Source: Planctomycetaceae bacterium (lineage in GTDB: Bacteria; Planctomycetota; Planctomycetia; Planctomycetales; Planctomycetaceae). From it: 64,000 nucleotides of DNA. The stretch spans positions 1 through 64,000 of the forward strand of contig JAJDEI010000079.1 in assembly GCA_029259845.1 (NCBI GenBank). The letters are read 5' to 3'. Below are positions 35,572-44,397 of the stretch, one piece after another. Position numbers and translations under genes: made by a program. The first letter of the stretch is position 1. Every line of letters begins with the position of its first letter. The notes beneath the pieces are model-generated. The model did not search any database and was not told the DNA's origin. It saw only the letters and a list, made by a program, of their open reading frames with translations.

Positions 35572-36315
35572 TTATTGATGCACGGAACTCAACTGGCTAC
35601 AAAGCTGCCAAAGTGCATCTCGGAAAGCGGTGAAGCTCCGCATGTCGATCCTCTTGATGTCGATGGTCCGGTCGTCCACCATTTTGCAAAGCTCCTCGCG
35701 TGTGGGGGCACCATTGAGGATTCGGGCCAGTTCATCTTTCAGCGAATCGGGCGACTTGTCGTTGCCTGAGCGGCCTTCCAGTGCCGCACAGCCCTGATAC
35801 GGATTCGCCTTCACAGCACAGATGATCCATGCCTCGGATTTGGGTTTCGGCACCATCGGAACGCCTCGCTTATACCCTTCGTCGTCAAATCCTTGCGCCA
35901 TCGAGTTCGTTTTATCTTGCCACTCACCACGCCCCGCCGATGCAGTCCCATCGGAGTCCCGGAACAGAACGGCTACAACATCGACCTTCAGTTCCGCCTC
36001 TTTGTCTTTCGCACACAACGCCATTGCTCGTGCGTTGTTGTAGAAGTATCTGGTTTCCTTTGCCGTCTTGTTTCCAGGGAGCCGGGGAGATTTCTTTCGT
36101 CGCTTGAACGTCTCGGCCCTTGCAACGAGCTCGCCTTTGGAGACGTATCCGTAATAATCGGTGTCCATGAAAGAAAATCCCAACTGCTGCTCAACGATCT
36201 GAGAGACGATGATAGCCATCGGACCTTCGTTATGCTGCGCTCCCTCGCACATTGCGGAGCCGTCTGCACAGAGACCAATGTCCGTCTTCCCTTCGCCACT
36301 GAGCAGGAAATACAT
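35572..36315 (-). CDS. TOPRIM-like/DUF4276-like effector protein
   Basis: The 247-residue protein opens with YFLLSGEGKTDIG, and has VDVVAVLFRDSDG at residues 111-123; Glu8 and the Asp120-x-Asp122 pair match the metal-binding residues of a TOPRIM fold. VPKPKSEAWIICAVKANPYQ (155-174) is a motif seen in DUF4276/RloB-like proteins that partner ABC ATPases. The start ATG at 36315 is one base after the TGA of the ATPase gene upstream, so translation is coupled. It is likely the nuclease or effector half of a two-gene defence cassette (inference). A specific named system such as PARIS cannot be claimed: the sequence looks DUF4276-like rather than DUF4435-like. The gene is less GC-rich than its neighbours. 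Confidence 0.7.
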   Translation of the reverse strand: MYFLLSGEGKTDIGLCADGSAMCEGAQHNEGPMAIIVSQIVEQQLGFSFMDTDYYGYVSKGELVARAETFKRRKKSPRLPGNKTAKETRYFYNNARAMALCAKDKEAELKVDVVAVLFRDSDGTASAGRGEWQDKTNSMAQGFDDEGYKRGVPMVPKPKSEAWIICAVKANPYQGCAALEGRSGNDKSPDSLKDELARILNGAPTREELCKMVDDRTIDIKRIDMRSFTAFRDALWQLCSQLSSVHQ

Positions 36316-36316
36316 C

Positions 36317-37519
36317 TCACTGCCCCACGGGGACGGCTTGGATTTCCTCGCTCAGTTCCGTGAGGTTCGTGTCGACGAACGCTTCACCGGGGCCCATCAC
36401 CGTCAGCTTCTCTGCGAGCGACGGGATCGAGAAAAAGGGGATCGTTCTCGTGGCACCTTGAGGCGTCTTGTACAAGTAAATGACACCCGCTTTGGCCACC
36501 TCATCGCTGAGATAATTCAAGATCATTGGGCTGTGCGTTGTGACGAGGACCTGTTTTTGCGTCGTGGTCAACGCCGCCAGCACGAACTCAACTAGTTCCG
36601 GATTGATCCCGTTCTCGATTTCGTCGAAGAGCAGGAATTGATGATCGGTCTCCATCTCGGCGAAAACGGCGATCAGGCGAAGAATCCCATCCGCAACGTG
36701 GCGTGCCTCGGTGGTCATTTTTCCGGGAAAGAATCCCGACTCGTCACCTTGATAGGTTTCTGTAACCTCCAGTTGCTTCCACCCTGATTTTAGCGATCTC
36801 GTACCCACATCTTCCAATTGCGGGTACATAGATTTCAAGTGACCAACCAACTGGCGACGTTTCGCTGTTCCAAGTTCATGCCAGAACGCGGACAGCCTTT
36901 GCCCGCCAAGTCCCAGTGACCCTTCGGATTCGCGAGTGCGTTGCCTTAGAGACTCGGGAGCAAGGAGGTCGAGCGAGTGGATACTTGTGACGTGTTCCTT
37001 AAAGCGGATTAGTGGCTCCGGTAGCATGCTCTCCTTGAGTTGTGACAGCAGCGAGCCGTCGTAGTCAAAGTTAATACGAACGCCGTGACCCGGTCCACTC
37101 CTCGTTCCATTGCCCGACGCTTCCGAAACGCCGTCCGGTTCAATAATGTAGTAGTGACCTTCGTGAACGTCGAACTCAACCCCCTGCACTCGAATAGCTT
37201 CACTTGTGCAACGCAGCAGTTGCGTGTTGAAGCTCCCCGTCCATGAGCAAGGTTCGCCGGACTCATCTTCAAATTTCACCTCAAAATCGACCTTTTTCTT
37301 CTTGGAGAGCTTCGACTTGAGGTCCTTGATGCTCCACTTTCGTCCTTCCAGCCACCCTTCGATGTTGCCCCGGGCCTGCTGGCCTAGAAAATCGATGAAT
37401 TGCAGGACCGTTGACTTGCCCGCGCCATTGAGTCCGATCAGGCAAGAAAACCTCGCCAGATCAATTTCGAATTCGACGAGCGATTTGAAGTTATTGGCCT
37501 TGATTGTCCGGATTTGCAT
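36317..37519 (-). CDS. ABC/SMC-type AAA ATPase of OLD-like defence family
   Basis: The 400-residue protein is an AAA_15/AAA_21-type ATPase related to OLD, RecF and PtuA: IKANNFKSLVEFEIDL (6-21), Walker A GLNGAGKST (29-37), an ABC-signature-like region RHVADGILRLIAVF (273-286), Walker B HQFLLFDEIENGINP (293-307) and the VLVTTHSPMIL switch region (325-334). Between them is a Lys-rich insertion (KSKLSKKKK) and a helical arm. It has no TOPRIM domain of its own, unlike OLD proteins; the next gene supplies a TOPRIM-like protein. GGTGAG lies 6 bases before the ATG at 37519. The lower GC of the pair and the flanking gaps suggest acquisition by transfer. Function in phage defence is inferred from architecture. 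Confidence 0.85.
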   Translation of the reverse strand: MQIRTIKANNFKSLVEFEIDLARFSCLIGLNGAGKSTVLQFIDFLGQQARGNIEGWLEGRKWSIKDLKSKLSKKKKVDFEVKFEDESGEPCSWTGSFNTQLLRCTSEAIRVQGVEFDVHEGHYYIIEPDGVSEASGNGTRSGPGHGVRINFDYDGSLLSQLKESMLPEPLIRFKEHVTSIHSLDLLAPESLRQRTRESEGSLGLGGQRLSAFWHELGTAKRRQLVGHLKSMYPQLEDVGTRSLKSGWKQLEVTETYQGDESGFFPGKMTTEARHVADGILRLIAVFAEMETDHQFLLFDEIENGINPELVEFVLAALTTTQKQVLVTTHSPMILNYLSDEVAKAGVIYLYKTPQGATRTIPFFSIPSLAEKLTVMGPGEAFVDTNLTELSEEIQAVPVGQ

Positions 37520-37780
37520 TGAGTCTCACCCTTTCTGAGAAGGCGTCTGCTACCGGAGCCTTTTCCAAGCTTACAGACGGCCAACTCCAATCGAAGCCGA
37601 ATCAAGTGTGGCCACCACCGAACGTTCGGCGACCTGTTCGCGAGCATTCGCTTCAGAAGTGCCACGCGCAATCCATCGTACATCACCTGTTCTTGTCGGC
37701 GTGGAAAGTTTCTTCACAAGCTGTACGTCATCCCCATGTTTCCCTCGTCATGGGAGGACATTCGGCGTTTCGCGCCGAAC

Positions 37781-38599
37781 TCACATCTGCACCTTCTCCT
37801 GGAAGTCGAGCGGGGGGGCTCCCATGATGTGGTAGCCGTTGTCGACGTGGAGGTTTTCGCCGGTGACGGCGCTGGCGAGGTCGCTGAGGAGGAACAGGGC
37901 CGCCTTGCCGACTTCTGCCGGGTCGATGTTGCGGCGGAGGGGGGCGAAGGATTCGTAGAGCTTGAGCATGCTTTGGAACTCGCCCACCCCGCTGGAGCTG
38001 ATGGTGCGGACCGGACCGGCACTGATGGTGTTGACGCGGAGGCCGTCTTTGCCCAGCTCGCTGGCGAGATAGGTCACGGCGCTTTCCAGGGTCGCTTTGC
38101 AGAGGCCCATCAGGTTGTATCCGGGGATCACCTTCTCGCCGCCGAGGTAGGTGAGGCACAGCAGGCTGCCGCCGGGGTTCAGCAGGGGGCGGGCGCGGCC
38201 CGTCATGGCGATCAGGCTGTAGGCGCTGATGTCCATCGCCAGTTTGAAACCGTCGCGGCTGACGTCGTGGACCGGTCCGGTCAGGTCGGCGGGGGGGGCG
38301 AAGGCCACGCTGTGCACCACAAAGTCGATCTTCCCGAAGGTGTCGGCGGTCGTCTGGAAGACGGCGTCGAGGTTGTCGTCGCTAGTGACATCGCAGGGCA
38401 CGACGAATTTGGCCCCTTGCGGATCGACCAGTTTGCGCACCTTGTTCTCGTTCTTAGGGCGGGCCGGGTCTTTGTCCGGCAGGTGGGTGAAACCGATCTC
38501 GGCCCCTGCGGCGAACAGTTTCTCGGTGATGGCCCAGGCGATGGACCGCTCATTGGCGATTCCGAAGACGATTCCTTTTTTTCCGGCAAGTAGTCCCAT
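37781..38599 (-). CDS. fabI: Enoyl-[acyl-carrier-protein] reductase FabI
   Basis: FabI performs the last NAD(P)H-dependent reduction in each cycle of fatty-acid elongation. The 272-residue protein has the atypical SDR signatures of Fab[18 protein letters not shown] (9-25), [28 protein letters not shown], and the active-site pair Y-x6-K in [15 protein letters not shown]. The C-terminal [18 protein letters not shown] and GYHIMGAP are also typical. The ATG at 38599 begins the family sequence [11 protein letters not shown]. The gene is alone; the AAA gene upstream is separated by ~260 bases holding one small palindrome (ATTCGGCGTTTCGCGCCGAA). Confidence 0.95.
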   Translation of the reverse strand: MGLLAGKKGIVFGIANERSIAWAITEKLFAAGAEIGFTHLPDKDPARPKNENKVRKLVDPQGAKFVVPCDVTSDDNLDAVFQTTADTFGKIDFVVHSVAFAPPADLTGPVHDVSRDGFKLAMDISAYSLIAMTGRARPLLNPGGSLLCLTYLGGEKVIPGYNLMGLCKATLESAVTYLASELGKDGLRVNTISAGPVRTISSSGVGEFQSMLKLYESFAPLRRNIDPAEVGKAALFLLSDLASAVTGENLHVDNGYHIMGAPPLDFQEKVQM

Positions 38600-38879
38600 G
38601 TGTGTCTCCTGTTGGCTGATGGCTGTTCGCTGTTGGCGAATGGCGGTTGGCTTTGTGGTCGCGTCACCTTATCGGACGCTGCGCGGACCTTCAATCTCGC
38701 CGCATCCTGATGGGAGCGTGCAGGTTCGAAAGGACCGCTGCGTGCGACTGTCGTTGACTTTTGCAGGCGCGAGGGCCTATCGTGTGGTAAAGTTGAGAGA
38801 CTTTCTCCCCCAACGTCGCGCTGCTGGTCCTGTTGCCGATTCGCAGCCGCCGACTCCTGCCTCAAACTGGTTCCCGCCC

Positions 38880-41762
38880 ATGAGAGCGCCAGTCTCCCTC
38901 GCCCTGCTTGGTCTGCTCTGTCCGGTGTGCTTTGCGTTTGCTCAAGAGGAGCCGCTGCACGTCCAGATCGACGCCCATTTCTCTTCGCCGACCGGGGTCA
39001 TGCCATCGCTCTCGAGTGATGCGGAGTATTTGCGGCAGGTGTCGCTCGACTTGACCGGCATGCCGCCGCGCGCGGAGGACGTTCGCGCGTTTCTCACCGA
39101 CACGGCGGCAGACAAACGGGAACGGGCCGTCGGCCGGCTGTTGGATTCGCCTCAGTTCGCGAGGCACTTGGCGACGACGCTTGATCTGATGCTGATGGAG
39201 CGACGTGCCAACAAGAATGTCTCGCAGGATGAGTGGTCTGCCTGGTTGCTGGCGTCAGTTCGAGACGGGAAGCCGTGGAACGTGATGGCCCGCGAGATTC
39301 TCTCCGCTGATGGGGATGATCCGGCGACACGGCCGGCGGCGCGGTTTTTCCTCGACCGGTTGTCGGAGCCGAACCTGCTCACAAGGGACATCGGACGTAT
39401 TCTCTTCGGGCGGGACCTGCAATGTGCCCAGTGCCACGACCATCCGCTGATTGATGACTACCTGCAGGCGGACTACCACGGTTTGCTGGCGTTCCTGGCA
39501 CCCGGCTATGCCCACGTTCGCAAAGAGACGGTCAAGGAAGGGGACAAGGAAACAACCAAGGAGGTCACGTTGCATGCTGAGAAGGCAGGGAGCGACCTCA
39601 CGTTCGAGTCGGTGTTTATCAAGGGGACGTTGCACCGAACCGGGCCGCGGCTGTTCGACGATGTGGTGATCGAAGAGCCGTTCTTTTATCCGGGCGAAGA
39701 GTATGACGTCGCGCCGGCGGACGGCGTGAAGCCGGTGCCCAAGTTCAGCCGCCGGGCCAAACTGGCCGAACGGGCCACGGACGGCTCAAACCGGATGTTC
39801 AACGAGAACATGGCCAACCGGCTGTGGGCGCACATGCTGGGACGCGGGTTGGTGCATCCGGTGGACCTGCACCATGTTGACAATCCACCGACCGACCCGG
39901 CCCTGCTCACGCTATTGGGGGAGCGCTTTGCATCGATGAGTTTCGACATGCGCGGCTTCCTGCGGGAGATTGCGCTGTCACAGGTTTATCAGCGGTCGTT
40001 CGACAGGCCATCCGATCTGCTCACGACGGCGAGCGAGGCGGCTGCGAAAGTTGCCGAGCTCGAAGTACAGCAGAAATCGCTCACCGAAGCAGCCGCGGTG
40101 TCTTCCGCGACGTTCGAGACGGCGCACACGGCATGGGCGGAAGCAGAAGCCGCCACATTGCCGGTCGCGGAGGAGCTCGACAAAGCCAGAAACGCTTTTG
40201 CCGAAGCGAGGAAGAAACTTGACGCGGCCAATCAGGAAGTCACGAAGGCGCGGGGCGAACTGGAGCAGAAGCAGGTGGTTCTCGCTCCGGTTCAGCAGGC
40301 GGCGAGCGCGGCTCAACTGGCCGTCGAGAAGCTGAAAGACGATCAGGAACTGGCTGCAGCAGCACAGAAGTTTGCCGAACGCGCAAAGGAACTGACCGAC
40401 GCCGTCGCCGCGCTGACGAAAGCCGTCGAGGAGAAAACGGCGGCTGTCACAGGGCCGGTGGAGGCATTGGCGGCGGCAAAGCCGCCTATTGACGTAGCGC
40501 TCGCCAAACTGAAGCCGCTGCACGAATCATTGCGACAGGCCGAACAAACGATGCTGGAGGCGCGGCGGCAGATGCGGCGCGATGCAACCGCCCTCTCGTC
40601 ACTTGAACGGCAACTGGAGACGGTGCGTGAAATTGCGGCGCTGCCCTCGCTTGAGCAGTCGATCGTGGCGAGCCGGGAAAACGTCGCTGTCCGGGAGGCC
40701 GAGCATGCCGCCGCTCAGAAGGAACGGGACGCCTATGTGGCCGTACTGACCGAACGGCAAGCCGAGATGGCATCGGCTGACGATGCCTTGGCGGCAGCGA
40801 CCGGTCTTCTCAACGAGGCGGTCACCGCACACATGAAGCGGGTCGAGAATGCGAAAGCAGTCCAGGTCGCCGCCGAGTCGGCACAAGTGGCGAGCGAGAA
40901 ACTCCCGGATGACCCCGTGCTGGCGGACGCTGCTCAAAAGCTGAAAGAGCGGGCGGGGGCCCTGCAAAGTGAAATGGGCGAGTCGCAGACGGCGGTTGAG
41001 ACAGCAACGGCGGCGGCAGAGAAAGCGGGGCAGTCGCGTGATGCGGCGAATCAGACACTGGACGCCGCGACAGCGGAGCGTGAGCGCCGTGAAAAAATGG
41101 TGGCGGATGCACAAGCGGCGGCCGTCCACGCACAGGAACAGGTGGTCGCGGATCAGGCGACGTATGATGCGGCTGTGTCGGAATTGACCGGTCGCTGGAC
41201 GTCGGACTTTACCCTCGCATCACTCAAGCCGCTCACGCCGGAGCAGCTTTGCTCGTCCATCTTTCAGGCAACGGGCGTCTACGAGCGATATTGGCAGGCG
41301 GAGGCGGCCGAACTGGAAAAGGCGAGTCCGCTGACCGACGAACAGAAACACGACCCGGCCCAGATGGCAGCGCACAACCGTGAGATCGAGCAGCGGACGT
41401 ACGACAAGCTGAAGGGCAACGTGGGCACGTTCGTCAAGTTCTACGGGGCTGCCGCCGGTCAGCCGCAAGGGGACTTCTTTGCAACCGCCGACCAGGCACT
41501 GTTCGCTGCAAATGGTGCCGGAGCGGTCAACAGCTGGGTGGCGCCGGCCGGAGGCAACGTGACGGAGCGGATCATCAAGTCGACCGATCCGAACATCGCG
41601 GCAGACGAGTTGTACTTTACGGTGCTGAGCCGGCCGCCAACCAACGAAGAGACCGCCGAAGTGGCGGCCTATCTGGCGGCTCGCGAAGCGGACCGTCCGG
41701 TCGCGGCCCAGGAATTGGTGTGGGGACTGCTCAACTCCATCGAGTTTCGTTTCAACCATTGA
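38880..41762 (+). CDS. DUF1549/DUF1553 protein with a giant coiled-coil insert
   Basis: The 960-residue protein has a signal peptide (1-22) and a DUF1549 domain (about 40-210) with the haem-like motif CAQCHDHP (Cys182, Cys185, His186). The N-terminal part of DUF1553 follows (RMFNENMANRLWAHMLGRG, DNPPTDPALL ... REIALSQVYQRSF, ~302-373). Residues ~384-766 are an uninterrupted Ala/Glu/Lys/Gln-rich coiled coil of roughly 380 residues, before the rest of DUF1553 resumes (SDFTLASLKPLTPEQLCSSI ... YFTVLSRPPTNEETAEVAAY). It lacks the separate N-terminal PSCyt1 haem domain found in the gene at 5639. The ATG at 38880 precedes the signal. It is the first gene of a DUF1549-DUF1501-WD40 cassette. Confidence 0.87.
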   Translation: MRAPVSLALLGLLCPVCFAFAQEEPLHVQIDAHFSSPTGVMPSLSSDAEYLRQVSLDLTGMPPRAEDVRAFLTDTAADKRERAVGRLLDSPQFARHLATTLDLMLMERRANKNVSQDEWSAWLLASVRDGKPWNVMAREILSADGDDPATRPAARFFLDRLSEPNLLTRDIGRILFGRDLQCAQCHDHPLIDDYLQADYHGLLAFLAPGYAHVRKETVKEGDKETTKEVTLHAEKAGSDLTFESVFIKGTLHRTGPRLFDDVVIEEPFFYPGEEYDVAPADGVKPVPKFSRRAKLAERATDGSNRMFNENMANRLWAHMLGRGLVHPVDLHHVDNPPTDPALLTLLGERFASMSFDMRGFLREIALSQVYQRSFDRPSDLLTTASEAAAKVAELEVQQKSLTEAAAVSSATFETAHTAWAEAEAATLPVAEELDKARNAFAEARKKLDAANQEVTKARGELEQKQVVLAPVQQAASAAQLAVEKLKDDQELAAAAQKFAERAKELTDAVAALTKAVEEKTAAVTGPVEALAAAKPPIDVALAKLKPLHESLRQAEQTMLEARRQMRRDATALSSLERQLETVREIAALPSLEQSIVASRENVAVREAEHAAAQKERDAYVAVLTERQAEMASADDALAAATGLLNEAVTAHMKRVENAKAVQVAAESAQVASEKLPDDPVLADAAQKLKERAGALQSEMGESQTAVETATAAAEKAGQSRDAANQTLDAATAERERREKMVADAQAAAVHAQEQVVADQATYDAAVSELTGRWTSDFTLASLKPLTPEQLCSSIFQATGVYERYWQAEAAELEKASPLTDEQKHDPAQMAAHNREIEQRTYDKLKGNVGTFVKFYGAAAGQPQGDFFATADQALFAANGAGAVNSWVAPAGGNVTERIIKSTDPNIAADELYFTVLSRPPTNEETAEVAAYLAAREADRPVAAQELVWGLLNSIEFRFNH

Positions 41763-41828
41763 TCAATCATTGGCCGGCGCCTTCGTCCTGACGGTTGACG
41801 GGACGCCGGCTCATCGAGGGATGATCTG

Positions 41829-43121
41829 ATGACCATTCGTTACGCATGCAATTCGTCCGAGCACGGCATGGCTCGCCGCAGCTTTCTGGGAACGATGGCG
41901 GCTGCGGGCACCGGAGCGATCACCGGCGGGCTGGGAGCGTTCGCGCGTTCGGCTGTTTCCGAACAACTCATCCGTGAACAGAAACGGATCGTCATCTGGG
42001 ACATGCATGGCGGGCTCAGCCAGTTGGAAAGCTGGGACCCCAAACCGGGGACCGACACGGGCGGGCCGTTCCGGTCGATTCCGACTTCGGTGCCGGGCAT
42101 CGGAATCTGCGAACTGTTGCCCCGGACGGCCCAGCAGATGCACCACCTGTGCCTCGTCCGCGGCGTCAACACATCCGAAGACGACCATGGCAAGGGACGC
42201 TACAAGGTGCTCACCGGCCGTCCCCAGACACCCGCTGCCAACAACCCGGAGATTGGAGCCGTCGCCGCCAAGGCGCTCATGCCGGAGGACTATGCGCTCC
42301 CTGGACACATCCTGATTACGCCCGGCGGCGGGGGCGGGCGCAGCAACGATGCGGCCTATCTGGGACCCAAGTACGCCAGCGTCCAACTAGGCAACGGCAA
42401 GCCGCCGGAGAATACCGTCTTGCCGGACACGATCACCGTCGAATCAGACGCCGCCCGGCAGGATTTCCGCCGCCACCTCAATGAACGGTTCCTCAGCCGT
42501 CGTCGGACTGCCGTCACCGACGCCTACGGCTACTCCTACGAGCAAGCCCTGCAACTCATGCAACACCGGGATGTGTTTGATGTCTCCAAGGAGCCGGCGA
42601 AAGACCACGAGCGGTACGGGAAGCACGATTTGGGACGGCATGCCTTGCTTGCCCGGCGGATGCTGGAGATGGGAACGCCGGTCGTCAAGCTGTCGCATTC
42701 CAACTACGACACACATCACGAGAACTTCAACTTCCACATCGAGCAACTGGGCGAGCTCGACCGTGCGTTTTCGTGCTTCGTCGAAGATCTGGCCGACCGG
42801 GGCATGCTGGAGAGCACGCTGATCATCATGTTTTCGGAGTTCGGCCGCACGCCGCGCATCAACACTCGGTATGGGCGGGATCACTGGTCACATGCCTGGT
42901 CGGTGCTGATGGCCGGATGCCGCATGCCGCGGGGTGCGACATACGGCAAGACAAACGACAACGGCACAGAGGTCATCGAGGGCCAGGTCGACCATGCCAA
43001 CCTGTTCCACACGTACCTCCAGGCAGTGGGTGTCGATTCGACAGCGTCGTTTGACATTGAGGGCCGCGAAGTCCCGCTGGCGGACCCGTCGTCGCATCCC
43101 ATCGAGGAGATTCTGGCGTAG
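41829..43121 (+). CDS. DUF1501 protein of the DUF1549/WD40 cassette
   Basis: A third DUF1501 protein, 430 residues, with an export signal (MARRSFLGTMAAAGTGAI, residues 14-31; the twin Arg are 16-17). Family landmarks are DMHGGLSQLESWDPKP in place of the usual GGPSHLETFD, DDHGKGRYKVLTG, and the C-terminal IMFSEFGRTPRINTRYGRDH. It follows the coiled-coil DUF1549 gene by 66 bases and precedes the WD40 gene by ~130 bases, a recurrent planctomycete gene order. Its partner proteins are presumed to act with it outside the cytoplasm. Confidence 0.9.
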   Translation: MTIRYACNSSEHGMARRSFLGTMAAAGTGAITGGLGAFARSAVSEQLIREQKRIVIWDMHGGLSQLESWDPKPGTDTGGPFRSIPTSVPGIGICELLPRTAQQMHHLCLVRGVNTSEDDHGKGRYKVLTGRPQTPAANNPEIGAVAAKALMPEDYALPGHILITPGGGGGRSNDAAYLGPKYASVQLGNGKPPENTVLPDTITVESDAARQDFRRHLNERFLSRRRTAVTDAYGYSYEQALQLMQHRDVFDVSKEPAKDHERYGKHDLGRHALLARRMLEMGTPVVKLSHSNYDTHHENFNFHIEQLGELDRAFSCFVEDLADRGMLESTLIIMFSEFGRTPRINTRYGRDHWSHAWSVLMAGCRMPRGATYGKTNDNGTEVIEGQVDHANLFHTYLQAVGVDSTASFDIEGREVPLADPSSHPIEEILA

Positions 43122-43253
43122 TCCCGTGTCGTCATTGAAATCATGGGAGCGCGCTGCAATCGTCGAGTGTCGTGATCGGACCGCATCCTTTTCCAAGCCG
43201 TCGACTTGGGAGGCGTATTGCGAACCACCAATCATTTTGGATGACCATTGCCC

Positions 43254-44261
43254 ATGTCTGCCCCTGCTGAACTTGACCCCAAACAGGCGCACCTGGTTTC
43301 CGAGTGGAAACATGACCGTCCGATGAACGCTTGCCGCATCGACCCGCAGGGGCGATACGTCTTCGGCGGGTCGGAGGACGCGGTGGTCAGCCGCTTTCAG
43401 CTTGACGATGGGACACGGACGGTGCTGGCCGAAGGGCATGACACCTGGGTCCGGGCACTCGCGTTTTCCAAGGATGGCACGCACGCCATCAGCGGTGCAT
43501 GCGACGGCAAGATCACCTGGTGGGAGACGGCCGCAGAGACCCCGACACCGGTTCGCTCGGTCGCTGCGCACAAGGGATGGGTCCGGTCGATGGACGCCAA
43601 TCCGGACGGCACGCTGATCGCCACCGGCGGCAACGACAACATGGTGCGAATCTGGAACGCGCTGGACGGCTCATTGATGCAGGAACTGAGCGGGCATCAA
43701 GGGCACATCTACAGCGTTGCCTTTCATCCGCAGGGTGGGTTTCTGCTCAGCGGTGACCTGATGGGGGTCGTCAAGCAGTGGGATGTCGCGACCGGCAAAG
43801 AGGTCCGCACGTTCGACGCAAAGCCCTTGCACACCCACAACGGCGGGCAGGGGGTCGATTATGGCGGTGTCCGGGCGCTGTCCGTCAGCCCGGACGGCAA
43901 ATGGCTGGCCGCCGGCGGATTGCACGAGGCGACGAATCCATTCGCCGGGGTCAACAAACCGCTCGTGCTGCTGTTTGACTGGGAGACGCAGGAGGTCGCG
44001 CAAAAGCACGTCACCGACGGCGTGGAGCGCGGCGTCGCCTGGCGGCTCGTCTGGCTCGCCGACGGAACGCTCGTGGGCGTCTCCTCCGGTTCGAACGAAG
44101 GAATGCTGCTCTTCTGGAAACCGGACGCAGCGAGCGATTTTCACCGCTTCAAACTGCCCAGCAATGCCCGCGACATGGACCTGCACCCGGACGGCCTCCA
44201 GGTGGCCACGGCCCATCACGACCAGCATGTGCGGATTACGCGGCTTGCTGCCAAGGCGTAG
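43254..44261 (+). CDS. WD40-repeat protein
   Basis: The 335-residue protein consists of about six or seven WD40 repeats, for example VSRFQLDDGTRTVLAEGHD, HDTWVRALAFSKDGTHAISG, GWVRSMDANPDGTLIATGGN and QGHIYSVAFHPQGGFLLSGD, with typical GH...WD-like spacing. It should form a beta-propeller scaffold. No signal peptide is visible, in contrast to the two exported proteins encoded upstream, so it may act in the cytoplasm or use another route. The ATG at 43254 is used; a TTG two codons upstream is less likely. It ends the three-gene cassette. Confidence 0.87.
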   Translation: MSAPAELDPKQAHLVSEWKHDRPMNACRIDPQGRYVFGGSEDAVVSRFQLDDGTRTVLAEGHDTWVRALAFSKDGTHAISGACDGKITWWETAAETPTPVRSVAAHKGWVRSMDANPDGTLIATGGNDNMVRIWNALDGSLMQELSGHQGHIYSVAFHPQGGFLLSGDLMGVVKQWDVATGKEVRTFDAKPLHTHNGGQGVDYGGVRALSVSPDGKWLAAGGLHEATNPFAGVNKPLVLLFDWETQEVAQKHVTDGVERGVAWRLVWLADGTLVGVSSGSNEGMLLFWKPDAASDFHRFKLPSNARDMDLHPDGLQVATAHHDQHVRITRLAAKA

Positions 44262-44397
44262 CCGCAAGCCGCAGGGGGGCGCGTACAACGACGGTTCGGG
44301 TGGCTTCCCGGCATCCGGGGAGACGATGCTGCCCCGGCGGCGATTCGCCGATCGCTGCCTGCCGAATCACGACGGGCCCAGCGACGAAGGTGTCCTG

